Shown: positions 36,046 to 45,856, counted from the first letter of the stretch. The stretch is DNA of 64,000 nucleotides from CAZEGV01 sp964511645 (GCA_964511645.1 CAZEGV010000001.1:41822-105821), one strand, 5' to 3'. Made by a program: numbers and translations. The notes: generated by a model from the letters alone, not told the origin.

Positions 36046-37569
36046 GTGAAAGAAAGCGAAAACCATATTACTCATCTCTTTTTTCCAAAATTTGACGAAG
36101 CCACAGAAGCACATTTTTTAGATGATTACAATCGTAAATCTATCATTTTTTTGCAAATCACACTACTCGCCACAGCTTTCACTACTACGGTTCTTTTTTC
36201 TTCTTTAGATGTTCGTATGATTCCTATCCATAAAGACATTGTTTGGAGAATTCGATTTTTCATACAACTGCCTACTCTTTTGATTGCTTTTTACCTTACC
36301 TTCAAACCAATTGCAATCAAGAGGTTTCAAACACTTGCTTTTTTATCCAACTTTTTTTTATCCCTAACTGTCATTGCTATGATAGCTATTAGCTCACCTC
36401 AAGAGCTAGCCCATACCCAATACTATTATGGTATTTTACTCATTATGACACTTGTTATTGTTATGCGAATACGCTTTAAGGCAACCATCATAAATCTAAC
36501 ACTAGTGAGTGCAATATACATCTTCATCTCTGTTTTTTATAACGAGATGCTATCTACAGCGGTCAAATACAATCACCCTATATTGTTTATTAATAGTGTA
36601 ATGTTTTTATTTGCTACCTACTTATCCATTGCTGGTGCCTCTTATCTTTTAGAGAATTTTTCGAGATGGAATTTTTTAGCTCAACAGATGTTAGTCAAAG
36701 AAAAACAAATTGTAGAAGAAACTATTGAAGAAATTAACACAAAAAATGAAGAAATAAAAATGAAAAATACTGTTCTACATCAACAAAACATTGAAATAGA
36801 ACACAATCATCAACGAATAACTGATAGTATTATCTATGCTAAGCATATCCAAAAGAAAATTCTTCCTCAATCAGAAAAGATAAATAATTCAATTCCAAAA
36901 AACTTTGTACTTTATAAACCAAAAGACATTGTAAGTGGTGATTTTTATTGGTTTGCTCATCAAAACGACATTACATATATCGCAGCTATAGACTGTACAG
37001 GACATGGTGTACCAGGAGCTTTCCTAACCTTTATTTGTAACAATTTACTTAACAAAGGTCTCTTTGAGAAAAATATAACTAGTCCTTGCAAATTACTCAA
37101 CTTTCTCAATGATGAAATCAACCTAATATTACATAGTAATGAAAAAGAAATAGGAATTAATGATGGAATGGATTTAGTATTATGTGCATTTGATTTCAAT
37201 AATAATGTATTGCGATTTTCGGGAGCAAAAAATCCATTAATCCTTATCCGAGAAGGAGAAATAAATCGCTACAAAACCAACAAACAAAGTATAGGCACAT
37301 TATTCTCTGACAAACCTATTCATTTTGAAGCTCAAGAAATAAAATTACAAAAAAATGATTGTATTTATATCTTTTCGGATGGATTTGCAGATCAATTTGG
37401 TGAAGCTAGTAAAAGAAAATACATGATTACCCGATTCAGAAAAAAATTATTAGAAATTCATAAACTCTCTCCAGAAGAACAAAAAAAACATTTAGACAAT
37501 GAGTTGAGCCAATGGAAGGGAAAAGAAACTCAAACTGATGATGTATTGGTAATTGGTATTAAAATTTAA
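36046..37569 (+). CDS. Membrane SpoIIE-type PP2C serine phosphatase
   Basis: The 507-residue protein begins at GTG and has about six hydrophobic segments in its first 210 residues. A coiled-coil linker (about 215-260: EKQIVEETIEEINTKNEEIK) leads to a C-terminal PP2C/SpoIIE phosphatase domain with KDIVSGDFYWF, AIDCTGHGVPGAF, SGAKNPLILI, and YIFSDGFADQFG (metal-binding Asp residues). Such sensors usually act on an anti-sigma-factor antagonist or similar partner. None is encoded next door, so the target is unknown. Confidence 0.88.
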   Translation: MKESENHITHLFFPKFDEATEAHFLDDYNRKSIIFLQITLLATAFTTTVLFSSLDVRMIPIHKDIVWRIRFFIQLPTLLIAFYLTFKPIAIKRFQTLAFLSNFFLSLTVIAMIAISSPQELAHTQYYYGILLIMTLVIVMRIRFKATIINLTLVSAIYIFISVFYNEMLSTAVKYNHPILFINSVMFLFATYLSIAGASYLLENFSRWNFLAQQMLVKEKQIVEETIEEINTKNEEIKMKNTVLHQQNIEIEHNHQRITDSIIYAKHIQKKILPQSEKINNSIPKNFVLYKPKDIVSGDFYWFAHQNDITYIAAIDCTGHGVPGAFLTFICNNLLNKGLFEKNITSPCKLLNFLNDEINLILHSNEKEIGINDGMDLVLCAFDFNNNVLRFSGAKNPLILIREGEINRYKTNKQSIGTLFSDKPIHFEAQEIKLQKNDCIYIFSDGFADQFGEASKRKYMITRFRKKLLEIHKLSPEEQKKHLDNELSQWKGKETQTDDVLVIGIKI

Positions 37570-37725
37570 AAAAACAAGTAGCCCTCAAAAAAACACCTAA
37601 TCAAAATTCAGATGTAAAAGAGATATTAGACAGAAATTAAATTTATTCCTCATTTGTTAATATTTTAGTTTAAATAATTTATTATTTCGTCAAAAAATTA
37701 AGAAATTTACAAGCCTTAGTAAACG

Positions 37726-38406
37726 ATGAGCAATCACATGAATAACACGACACTTATAATAGACTTTGACAGCACTTTTATCAAAATAGAATCGCTTGAT
37801 AAATTAGCCGAAGTGTCTTTAGAAAATCATCCCGACAAAGATGTAATTGTAAATAAGATTAGCTCCATTACTGACCAAGGGATGAACGGAGACATTTCTT
37901 TTGCAGAGTCTCTATCAGAAAGAATTGCTTTATTAAAATCTGACAAAACGCTTATAGCCAAACTCGTTGAGCAACTTAAAGAAGAAATATCAGATTCTTT
38001 TGTTCGAAACAGAAGCTTTGTAGAAGAAAACGCTGATGATATTTATATCGTCTCAAGTGGTTTTAAAGAAATAATTGCACCAGTAGTTGCCGAATATAAT
38101 ATAGAAGCATCACATGTATATGCCAATACCTTTGAGTTTGACAACCAAGGAAACATCATTGGAGTAGACAACAACAACCCTTTAGCTGGTAATGGAGGTA
38201 AAATCAAGGTTGTAAAATCATTGAACTTAGCAAACAACAACAATGTTATCGCTATCGGTGATGGATACACCGATTACGAAATCAAAAAAAGTGGAATGGC
38301 TACTATATTCTGTGCTTTCACAGAAAACATTTCTAGAGATAAAGTAACAGCAGTGGCAGACCATATCACCAACTCATTTGACCAAATCATTACACTCATT
38401 AAGTGA
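37726..38406 (+). CDS. serB: Phosphoserine phosphatase (HAD family)
   Basis: The 226-residue protein has the HAD motif I DFDSTFIK (DxDxT, about residues 13-20), motif II region YIVSSGFKE and motif III with Lys then GDGYTDYEIKKSG. It dephosphorylates O-phosphoserine, the last step of serine synthesis. It is first in a compact operon with serA and serC: 6 bp and 0 bp gaps. A second in-frame ATG four codons in may be the true start. Confidence 0.88.
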   Translation: MSNHMNNTTLIIDFDSTFIKIESLDKLAEVSLENHPDKDVIVNKISSITDQGMNGDISFAESLSERIALLKSDKTLIAKLVEQLKEEISDSFVRNRSFVEENADDIYIVSSGFKEIIAPVVAEYNIEASHVYANTFEFDNQGNIIGVDNNNPLAGNGGKIKVVKSLNLANNNNVIAIGDGYTDYEIKKSGMATIFCAFTENISRDKVTAVADHITNSFDQIITLIK

Positions 38407-38412
38407 ATAACT

Positions 38413-39645
38413 ATGACAGTACAAAAATTATCATACCCAAAACATAAAATCAAGGTTCTTTTACTTGAAAACGTTCACCCAGATGCCAAAGCACTATTTG
38501 CCAACGACGGATTTGATGTAGAGCTACTTACTGGTGCTTTAGACGAAAAAGAACTTTCTGAAAGAATCAAAGGTGTTCATATTCTTGGACTTCGTTCTAA
38601 AACAAATGTAACTGCCAAAGTATTAGAAAATGCCGATAAACTTATGGCTATTGGAGCTTTTTGTATTGGTACAAATCAAATTGACTTAGACGCAGCACTC
38701 AAAAAAGGGGTTGCGGTATTTAACGCTCCTTACTCTAACACTAGATCAGTTGTAGAGCTAGCAATAGGAGAAATTGTTATGTTACTTAGAAACCTTCCTG
38801 ACAAAATCAGTGCAATGCACACTGGTAAATGGGACAAATCTGCTACTCATGCCTACGAAATTAGAAGCAAAAAACTAGGTATTATAGGATATGGAAACAT
38901 TGGATGCCAGCTTTCTGTATTAGCGGAAGCAATGGGAATGGACGTATATTTTTATGACATCGTAGATAAACTTGCTTTAGGTAATGCTACTCGTTGCTCT
39001 AGCCTAAATGAGCTTTTAGAAAAAGTTGACGTAGTATCTTTACACGTAGACGGAAGACCTTCTAACAAACAATTCTTTGGAAAAGATGAATTTGACGCAA
39101 TGAAAGATGGCTCATACCTGCTTAACCTAAGCCGTGGCCCTGTTGTAGTAATTGATGAGCTAGTCAAAAATCTAAACAACGGAAAACTATTAGGTGCTGG
39201 TGTAGATGTATTTCCGACAGAGCCAAAAAATAATGCCGAAGCTTTTGTATCTGAATTACAAGGCACTAAAAACGTGATTCTTACCCCGCATATTGGTGGT
39301 AGTACTGCCGAAGCACAAGTGCATATCGGTAATTTTGTACCCAACAAGCTCATTAGCTATATAGACACTGGTAGTACGGATACAAGTGTAAACTTTCCAA
39401 ATATACAATTACCTATACTCAAAAATGCCCACCGATTGATGCACATACATAATAGTGTACCAGGTATTTTAGCCCAAATCAATAATATATTGGCAGACTC
39501 TGATTGTAACGTATTGGGACAATACCTCAAAACAGTAGAAGGGATTGGCTATGTAATTACTGACGTAAACACCACCCACAGTGACGACGTAGTAAAAAAA
39601 TTGAAAAAAATTGACGGAACAATCAAATCTAGAATCTTATACTAA
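38413..39645 (+). CDS. serA: D-3-phosphoglycerate dehydrogenase with ACT domain
   Basis: The 410-residue enzyme oxidises 3-phosphoglycerate, the first step of serine synthesis. Visible: catalytic-domain FCIGTNQIDLDAALKKGV, the NAD-binding GYGNIGCQLSVLAEAMGM, DVVSLHVDGRP, and the active-site HIGGSTAEAQVHIG. The C-terminal ~70 residues (IHNSVPGILAQINNILADSD) form the ACT domain that senses serine, so end-product feedback is likely. Middle gene of the ser operon. Confidence 0.95.
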   Translation: MTVQKLSYPKHKIKVLLLENVHPDAKALFANDGFDVELLTGALDEKELSERIKGVHILGLRSKTNVTAKVLENADKLMAIGAFCIGTNQIDLDAALKKGVAVFNAPYSNTRSVVELAIGEIVMLLRNLPDKISAMHTGKWDKSATHAYEIRSKKLGIIGYGNIGCQLSVLAEAMGMDVYFYDIVDKLALGNATRCSSLNELLEKVDVVSLHVDGRPSNKQFFGKDEFDAMKDGSYLLNLSRGPVVVIDELVKNLNNGKLLGAGVDVFPTEPKNNAEAFVSELQGTKNVILTPHIGGSTAEAQVHIGNFVPNKLISYIDTGSTDTSVNFPNIQLPILKNAHRLMHIHNSVPGILAQINNILADSDCNVLGQYLKTVEGIGYVITDVNTTHSDDVVKKLKKIDGTIKSRILY

Positions 39646-40731
39646 ATGAGTAAACTCACTTACTTTGGACCTGGTCCATCTCAGCTATACCCTGAGATGG
39701 ATTCTTTTATTGCAGACGCACTATCACAAGACATTTGCTCTATATCACACAGAAGCAAGGAATACATAGCAATTCACAAAAAAACAATAGACGAACTTCG
39801 TCAATTGATTTCGCTTCCAGACAATTATCATGTATTCTTTTTAGGCTCAGCAAGTGAGTCTTGGGAAAGAATTTTTAATAATTGCGTGATAGAAAAAAGT
39901 CATCATTTTGTAAATGGGTCTTTCTCAAAAAAGTTTTTTAGCTACGGAGAAGCTTTGAATAAAAGTGTTACAAAAACAGAAGTACCAGCAGGAGAAGGTT
40001 TTGACAATCCAAAAGCCAGTATCCCATCCAATACCGAACTCATAACCTTTACTCATAACGAAACAAGCACAGGCGTATCTACCTCACTAGAAGATATTTA
40101 TGAGACTAGGAAACAATTCCCAGAAGCTTTGATAGCTGTAGATGTAGTATCCTCTCTCCCCTATCCTAAAATTGATTTCAACCAAATTGATACCGCCTTT
40201 TTTTCAGTTCAAAAATGCTTTGGATTACCCGCAGGACTAGGAGTTTGGCTAGTAAATGACCGCTGTATTCAGAAAAGTGATAAAGTAAAAAAAGCATTAG
40301 GCACTTTAGGATCTCATCACAGTATCCCAGAATTACTCGGCAAATCCACTAGCCACCAAACCCCCTCTACCCCCAATGTGTTAGGTATTTACTTACTTGG
40401 CAGAGTAGCCGAAGCAATGAACAAAAAAACAGTACAGATACTTCGAGAAGAAACCGACAAAAAAGCTGAAATGCTTTACGATTTCATAGAGAAATGTCCC
40501 TACCTAGACTATGGAGTAAAAGAAGTAAAACACCGCTCACAAACCGTAATTGTAGCCGACACAACTATCCCTGCTAGTGAACTCAACAAATACCTTGCTA
40601 CACAAGACATAACAATTGGTGCTGGATATGGTAAGAATAAAACTACACAAATCCGTATTGCCAACTTTCCTGCTCATAGCATAGAGATAGTAGAGAGGCT
40701 TATTAAAGCATTGGATACAATTCAGGAATAA
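39646..40731 (+). CDS. serC: Phosphoserine aminotransferase
   Basis: The 361-residue PLP-dependent class V aminotransferase converts 3-phosphohydroxypyruvate to phosphoserine. It begins YFGPGPSQLYPEM, and the PLP lysine lies in FFSVQKCFGLPAGLGV. It directly abuts serA (no gap), so together with serB the complete three-step serine pathway is in one operon. The C-terminal half keeps the family pattern IRIANFPAHSIEIV. Confidence 0.92.
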   Translation: MSKLTYFGPGPSQLYPEMDSFIADALSQDICSISHRSKEYIAIHKKTIDELRQLISLPDNYHVFFLGSASESWERIFNNCVIEKSHHFVNGSFSKKFFSYGEALNKSVTKTEVPAGEGFDNPKASIPSNTELITFTHNETSTGVSTSLEDIYETRKQFPEALIAVDVVSSLPYPKIDFNQIDTAFFSVQKCFGLPAGLGVWLVNDRCIQKSDKVKKALGTLGSHHSIPELLGKSTSHQTPSTPNVLGIYLLGRVAEAMNKKTVQILREETDKKAEMLYDFIEKCPYLDYGVKEVKHRSQTVIVADTTIPASELNKYLATQDITIGAGYGKNKTTQIRIANFPAHSIEIVERLIKALDTIQE

Positions 40732-40742
40732 ATCAAGAATTA

Positions 40743-40840
40743 GGACGTGTCCCATCGCTACTCCGCTCTGGGTCGGGCTTTTTGTTCCCAATCTTCCTGA
40801 TAAAAAATCAGGAAGGATTTACACGTCAATCCCTCACGCA
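40743..40840 (-). repeat. Structured intergenic repeat, copy F
   Basis: On the minus strand: GCGTGAGGGATTGACGTG, AAATCCTTCCTGATTTTTT, ATCAGGAAGATTGGGAAC, AAAAAGCCCGACCC, then the 3' arm CACGT. The closing pair is GCGTG with CACGT (one G-U). It lies between the converging serC and DUF3570 genes. Confidence 0.8.
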
Positions 40841-40881
40841 ACCCATAGCGTAGCTATGGATTTTTTATCAATTTCAAATTT

Positions 40882-42291
40882 CTATTTAAAAATAACATGA
40901 GTCCCTAACGACAATATATGTGCTCTAATACCATTATTTCTACGATAATAATTATAATTTAATGTAATATTTTTCAAACCAAAATTCCACAATATACTTT
41001 TCAAAAAAACATCCGTATACTTCACCCCCATACCCAATTGATTAGCTATGATTTTTGACAAATCATAATCAGAAGTATAAAATTTATCTGTTGACAAATG
41101 TTTTTCAAATGGAGCAAAATAATCTGTCGCTGTTTGATTATAAAACCTATAACTTGGATACACAGTAAATTTACCACCTATTTTAATCGGTAACTCAACA
41201 TTAAATGTATTAGACTGAATCCCCCAATCATCAAAATAATATCGATAATAAGTCCTTACAACAAGAAACTCATTTACAAAATAATTCAACCTAATACCTA
41301 TAGGGATTTTCAACCTACTACTCGGCAACCTTTCTATATCATCAGCCAATTGAAACACACCTTGACTAGACGGATTAGAATAATTTGGTATCTCTGAAGA
41401 ATTTCCTACATAAAAATCATTCCTATCGGCAAAATAGACCCTTTGCATAGGATTAGCCAACCAACCATTTTGATACGTTATATCCGAAAATACAGAAACC
41501 TGAGTATTCCTGTTCAATATTTGAGAACAGCTTAACGACAACGAATATGTATTTCTATTTTTATCCTTTATCAAATCACGCCTTAATGGCTTCCAAGCAT
41601 TAGCACTACTTTTATCTATAACAAGCCCTGCATCATTATAAACTTCCACCCCATTAAAGAAACCACTACTCAAATCACCTTTATACGTTTTAATTTCTTT
41701 AGGATATTGAGGATTCCAAGTATCCAAAAAAACACTTGCTCCTATACTCAACTCTGTATTCTTTTTATTAAGTAATTTAGTAACCCCTATATCAGATCCA
41801 AAAGAAATATAATCATATTCAGAAGAAAAATGAATATTCGCTTTATATATATCATCTCTACTATCCGAATAATGGCTACCTCCTACATTTACGTTTCCCC
41901 ACACATCCGAAGCAGAAGCACCAGAAGACTCAACCCAAGGTGTACCTGTCAATTTTGATTCTCCATTAAAAACAGTTCTAAAAAAAGGATCTAAATTACT
42001 TGACGATGCCGAACTATATGCAGAAACTGTTCCGTCTATTGAAAGTATATTATCCTCTTTTACAGGAATTAGAATATTTATATTTGTTGCTATATCATAT
42101 AATTTCTCCGATCCCATCCCACCAGTAACTGCCGCATTGTTTCCATCTTGAGTATAAACGCTTGTTAATAAACCAATTTCGGCATTATTTAATACTCTTT
42201 TTTTGTACACCTTCACCGAATCCTGTTGCTTCTGAGCCAGAATAGTCATAGAAAGGCAAAAAAACAATACACTTATTGATAAAATTCTCAT
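40882..42291 (-). CDS. DUF3570 outer-membrane beta-barrel-like protein
   Basis: The 469-residue exported protein has a signal peptide (to LAQKQQ) and a body of alternating aromatic/hydrophobic strands (FLVVRTYYRYYFDDWGI, FTVYPSYRFYNQTATDY), ending THVIFK, as in beta-barrel outer-membrane proteins. The SASSSNLDPFFRTVF region is typical of DUF3570. It is the last gene of a four-gene cluster with DUF4266, ApbE and thioredoxin. No catalytic role is known; a surface redox or transport partner is inference. Confidence 0.85.
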   Translation of the reverse strand: MRILSISVLFFCLSMTILAQKQQDSVKVYKKRVLNNAEIGLLTSVYTQDGNNAAVTGGMGSEKLYDIATNINILIPVKEDNILSIDGTVSAYSSASSSNLDPFFRTVFNGESKLTGTPWVESSGASASDVWGNVNVGGSHYSDSRDDIYKANIHFSSEYDYISFGSDIGVTKLLNKKNTELSIGASVFLDTWNPQYPKEIKTYKGDLSSGFFNGVEVYNDAGLVIDKSSANAWKPLRRDLIKDKNRNTYSLSLSCSQILNRNTQVSVFSDITYQNGWLANPMQRVYFADRNDFYVGNSSEIPNYSNPSSQGVFQLADDIERLPSSRLKIPIGIRLNYFVNEFLVVRTYYRYYFDDWGIQSNTFNVELPIKIGGKFTVYPSYRFYNQTATDYFAPFEKHLSTDKFYTSDYDLSKIIANQLGMGVKYTDVFLKSILWNFGLKNITLNYNYYRRNNGIRAHILSLGTHVIFK

Positions 42292-42301
42292 CTCTAACTA
42301 T

Positions 42302-42511
42302 TTAATTACAACCACAACCGCCACCTGACTTCCCTCCGCTAGCACCTGCTGATCCTTCTCTATACGTTTGAAAACTCGTCTCAAACTTTTGAGACTTTCT
42401 ATTTTTCAAAACCATATCAGGGTCATTTATATTCATTTTCTCAAAACCTTGAACTGCCACACAAGAGCTTAAACCCGTTAGTATCAATATTATTAATATC
42501 TTATTTTTCAT
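42302..42511 (-). CDS. DUF4266 lipoprotein with Gly/Cys-rich tail, possible flavinylation target
   Basis: The 69-residue lipoprotein (lipobox GLSSC, Cys about residue 17) has the DUF4266 segment FEKMNINDPDMVL and ends EGSAGASGGKSGGGCGCN. The stretch SAGAS resembles the (S/T)GA(S/T) acceptor motif of ApbE flavin transferases, though not exactly. It overlaps the end of apbE by 11 bp, so the two are translationally linked. The free Cys residues in the tail could also bind metal or form a disulfide with the thioredoxin partner. Confidence 0.85.
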   Translation of the reverse strand: MKNKILIILILTGLSSCVAVQGFEKMNINDPDMVLKNRKSQKFETSFQTYREGSAGASGGKSGGGCGCN

Positions 42512-43481
42512 TTATCGTTATTTTTTCTGAACTATGTATTTTACCATTATCATCTATTATGATACAATCAACATTTGGAATTTGATTAACCCTACTTATT
42601 CCTACTTCCACACCCATCACAAAAATAGATGTAGCTAATGCATCGGCTAATTCTGCACTGAATGCAAAAACACTAACACTAATAACACCAGTAGAAGGAT
42701 ATCCTGTTTTTGGATTAATAATATGAGAATATCTCTTCCCATTCAACATCAAAAACTTCTCATAATTACCTGATGTCACTACTGCCCTATCCGATATAGG
42801 TAACAAGGCAAATGCTTTTTTTTTATTCATTGGATTTGTAATAGCAATATTCCAATCCTGTCCATTAGGCTGTTTCCCCCAAGTATTCATGTCACCCGAA
42901 GCATTTATAATTCCTGCTTTCACTCCTTTTGCTATTAACAATTTTTTAGTTTTATCCGCAGCATATCCTTTACCTATTGCACCAAAACCAATTTTCATAC
43001 CTTTATTTTTTAAAAACACTGTCTGTTCTTCTTGATTTAAGACAATGTTTTTATACCCTACTTTACTTATTGATTGATGTATTTTCTCTTCAGAAGGTAT
43101 TTTTTTCATACTTCCATCAAACCTCCAAACATTATCCATTGATGCATAACTAATATCAAAAGCACCATCAGTTAACTGAGATATAACTAATGAACGATTT
43201 ATAAAATCAAACAACTCCTTACTTACTTTTACTGCTTTAATCCCTGCATTTTGATTCACTTTTGATGTTTCCGAATTAATATCCCATGAAGAAATTTTTT
43301 TTTCTATTCGAGTTATTTCATCTATAGCAATATTAATATAATACTTAGCTAAAATAGAATCCTTTTCTACAACTACAATATCAAAATTACAGCCCATCAG
43401 TTTTACCTCCTCACGAAAAACTTGCTGTGAAAAGAGAGTAAAAATAGTAAACAAATAAAATGATAAAAATAAAGATTTCAA
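42501..43481 (-). CDS. apbE: FAD:protein FMN transferase (ApbE)
   Basis: The 326-residue exported enzyme (signal peptide to FSQQ) moves FMN from FAD to a Ser/Thr of an extracytoplasmic target protein. Visible: KVNQNAGIKAVKVSKEL, FDISYASMDNVWRFDG, GFGAIGKGYAADKTK, INASGDMNTWG, and RYSHIINPKTGYPS with VFAFSAELADALATSIFVMG. Its neighbours DUF4266 and DUF3570 suggest a surface redox function. It lies 13 bp downstream of the thioredoxin gene. Confidence 0.92.
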   Translation of the reverse strand: MKSLFLSFYLFTIFTLFSQQVFREEVKLMGCNFDIVVVEKDSILAKYYINIAIDEITRIEKKISSWDINSETSKVNQNAGIKAVKVSKELFDFINRSLVISQLTDGAFDISYASMDNVWRFDGSMKKIPSEEKIHQSISKVGYKNIVLNQEEQTVFLKNKGMKIGFGAIGKGYAADKTKKLLIAKGVKAGIINASGDMNTWGKQPNGQDWNIAITNPMNKKKAFALLPISDRAVVTSGNYEKFLMLNGKRYSHIINPKTGYPSTGVISVSVFAFSAELADALATSIFVMGVEVGISRVNQIPNVDCIIIDDNGKIHSSEKITINEK

Positions 43482-43494
43482 GACCCTTCTCTAT

Positions 43495-43929
43495 TTAAAA
43501 TGAAGAAAGTTTTTTTATATATTCTGCTGGACTAACACTGTTATAACCTGTTATACCTAATACTTTCATATCAGAATTTAAAACTACAACAAGTGGAAAA
43601 TGCCCTTCTTGGTTATATTTTAAAGCTAATTTATTATTTTTTTCTTGTTGCTCTTTCGGTAGTTTATTTTTTTGTTTTTTAGGAAAATCCGCTCTTAACA
43701 AAACAACATTTTCTTTAGCATATTTTTTAAATTCATCGCTACTCAATATTTCCCTTTCTAGTCTAATACAAGAGGCACACCAATCCGATCCTGAAAAAAC
43801 TAACACAATATTTTGATTTCTTTCTTTCGCTTTTTTATGAGCTTCAGAAATATCTGTCTGCCACTCTTGAGCAGAAACAATTGTGCTAGACACTAATATT
43901 AAGACAAACAATACTATTACTTTTTTCAT
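43495..43929 (-). CDS. Exported thioredoxin-fold protein
   Basis: The 144-residue protein has a signal peptide (to VSAQ) and a thioredoxin fold with the redox motif SDWCASCIRLEREI (CASC) and LALKYNQEGHFPLVVVL. It is the first gene of the DUF3570/DUF4266/ApbE cluster and is likely to keep a Cys-containing partner reduced in the envelope; the Cys-rich DUF4266 tail is the obvious candidate (inference). Confidence 0.88.
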   Translation of the reverse strand: MKKVIVLFVLILVSSTIVSAQEWQTDISEAHKKAKERNQNIVLVFSGSDWCASCIRLEREILSSDEFKKYAKENVVLLRADFPKKQKNKLPKEQQEKNNKLALKYNQEGHFPLVVVLNSDMKVLGITGYNSVSPAEYIKKLSSF

Positions 43930-44088
43930 GCTTTTTCTTTAGTCTCCTAAACTAAAATCACAACAATTTTAAATTACTAAAAGTTCAGTCTTCAAAGAGG
44001 TTTTTTGTAGTATCAATAAAAAACTAATCATCCCACTTTTTTTAAAAATTCATCAAACGATGATAATTAACAATACCTTTCTACACTT

Positions 44089-44832
44089 CTATTTTTTCTT
44101 AGAACGTTTCCATTTTTCACCAATCTTAGGCGATTGATTCCATCTCCACCAAGGAGTTACATTACTTCTCCATTTTCGATTTAATGTTTTTTCGGCTTTT
44201 TTGGCAGCCTTGGCTTGTTTTTTAGAGCTTCTTTCTTCTAGCTTACGTGATTTTTGAGTTGCCTTTACTTCCTTCTTTAATGCTTTTTCAGCATCCTGTT
44301 GTTCTTTTTCAGCATCTATTAGCTCATCTTCATCAACACTCTCTTCCTCTTCTTCAGACTCATCAACTTCTCCTTCTTCATCCTCTTCTATCTCTCCATC
44401 TTCCCAAAGCTCATCCTCCCAACCTCTATCTACCTTTTCTTCCTCTTGGTTTTTATTCTTTTTTCCTTTTGATCCTTTTTTAGAAGATGCTTGTACTTCT
44501 CCGTCTGGACCTAGCACATCTTGATTATCTTCCTTTTTCTTCTTCTTACACCATTTCTTCTTCTTTTTCTGATGATCATCTCCTTCTACATGGTTACTAT
44601 CAGTAACCGAAACAGTAGAGTCATGAGAAGCTAAAGAAGTGCTATCCATCTTGTGAGCTCTTTTTTTCTTCCTTTTAGCAGCCCTAAATTTTTTACCGTC
44701 AAACACATACGGATGAGTATGTGTTGCCAAAATATGACACTTATCAATCTTACACCTTGATCTAAATAATGAGCAAGATGCAAGCGAAGCTATGCATATC
44801 AATAATAAAATATGGTGTTTTTTTAATTTCAA
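44089..44832 (-). CDS. Lipoprotein with extreme Lys/Glu-rich sequence, unknown
   Basis: The 247-residue product has a lipobox (LASC, Cys about residue 20) and a short conserved-looking segment IDKCHILATHTHPYVFDGKKFR. Then come alternating basic (KKKKKWCKKKKKED) and acidic (GEIEEDEEGEVDESEEEEE) blocks and a basic tail with WWRWNQSPK. No domain is recognised. The composition is unlike its neighbours and suggests a disordered, charged envelope protein. Confidence 0.65.
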   Translation of the reverse strand: MKLKKHHILLLICIASLASCSLFRSRCKIDKCHILATHTHPYVFDGKKFRAAKRKKKRAHKMDSTSLASHDSTVSVTDSNHVEGDDHQKKKKKWCKKKKKEDNQDVLGPDGEVQASSKKGSKGKKNKNQEEEKVDRGWEDELWEDGEIEEDEEGEVDESEEEEESVDEDELIDAEKEQQDAEKALKKEVKATQKSRKLEERSSKKQAKAAKKAEKTLNRKWRSNVTPWWRWNQSPKIGEKWKRSKKK

Positions 44833-44842
44833 ACAGTTTTTA

Positions 44843-45781
44843 TTAGTCTCTTACCTGAATTAATTTAAGCAATGCATTATAATCTTCAGGTCTACAAAGC
44901 CCTGTACCAGTATTCATCGTAGCCGAAGTTCCTGCCGCAACTCCTCTTTTTATCACTTCATCAAGCGATAAATCTTCCAATAAACCAATCAACAAACCTG
45001 CCACCATACTATCTCCTGCTCCTACTGTACTCAATTTGTTAGTTGCTGGAGGTATTGCGTGATACGCATTGTCTTTAGAAATAAGCATCGCACCTTTTTC
45101 TCCTAAAGAAACCACAATCAGTTCACATTTACCTTCATTGATTAATTGCCTAGCTATATTTTCAATCTCATGACCATAAGTCAACTCTCTTCCTGCCAAA
45201 GCGTAAAGCTCTTTAATATTGGGTTTAATTAAGAAGACACCTTCTGCTAAAGCGTTTTCAAAAATAGATCCAGAAGAATCACATATCACTTTAATTCCTT
45301 TACTTTTTACTTTTCTAATCAATTTTGCGTAAAAATCATTCGGTACAGATACTGGTACACTTCCGCTAATCACAAAAAATGAAGTTGTAGCACTGTCTAA
45401 TGATTCTACGTAAGCTTCAACCTCTTCTAGTTCCTCTTTGGTAAGCGTTGGTCCAGGCATTCCAAAGCGGTATTGCTCATTTGTTGTTGTATTGACAACA
45501 ATAAAATTCTCTCTGGTTCTTTGCTTTTTTAATTGAAAAACTTTTTGTTTCACCCCTTCTGCGTCTATCAAGCTTTCTAGCATTTCACCAACTGATCCAC
45601 CAGAGAAGTATGTACATAGACTATCATAACCTAATTTCTTCATCGCACGTGATACGTTAATACCACCTCCACCTGGCTCGTACTTTGGTATATCACATCT
45701 TAATTTACTTTCTGCTACTACACGGTCTACCGTTGTACTTTTATCTACCGCAGGGTTTACTGTCAAAGTTACTACTTTCAT
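44843..45781 (-). CDS. PfkB-family sugar kinase (phosphofructokinase type)
   Basis: The 312-residue PfkB kinase has the N-terminal NPAVDKSTTVD, the glycine-rich YEPGGGGINVSRAMKKLG and the C-terminal signature STVGAGDSMVAGLLIGL (catalytic Asp in AGDS). This pattern fits 6-phosphofructokinase 2, 1-phosphofructokinase or tagatose-6-phosphate kinase; the substrate cannot be fixed by eye. Start chosen at MKVVTLTVNPA, not the ATG seven codons upstream. Single gene near a LolE-type permease. Confidence 0.88.
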   Translation of the reverse strand: MKVVTLTVNPAVDKSTTVDRVVAESKLRCDIPKYEPGGGGINVSRAMKKLGYDSLCTYFSGGSVGEMLESLIDAEGVKQKVFQLKKQRTRENFIVVNTTTNEQYRFGMPGPTLTKEELEEVEAYVESLDSATTSFFVISGSVPVSVPNDFYAKLIRKVKSKGIKVICDSSGSIFENALAEGVFLIKPNIKELYALAGRELTYGHEIENIARQLINEGKCELIVVSLGEKGAMLISKDNAYHAIPPATNKLSTVGAGDSMVAGLLIGLLEDLSLDEVIKRGVAAGTSATMNTGTGLCRPEDYNALLKLIQVRD

Positions 45782-45856
45782 AAAATTATAAGATTTGACC
45801 AAAAATAGGATATTACACCTAGCTTTAAAAGTATTTTGTGCTTTTTAAACCGTCAA

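Noticed and set aside
44247..44483. Plus-strand Leu/Pro/His-rich frame opposite the Lys/Glu-rich lipoprotein
   Set aside because: Its composition is the antisense of Glu/Asp codons; no start context or homology.
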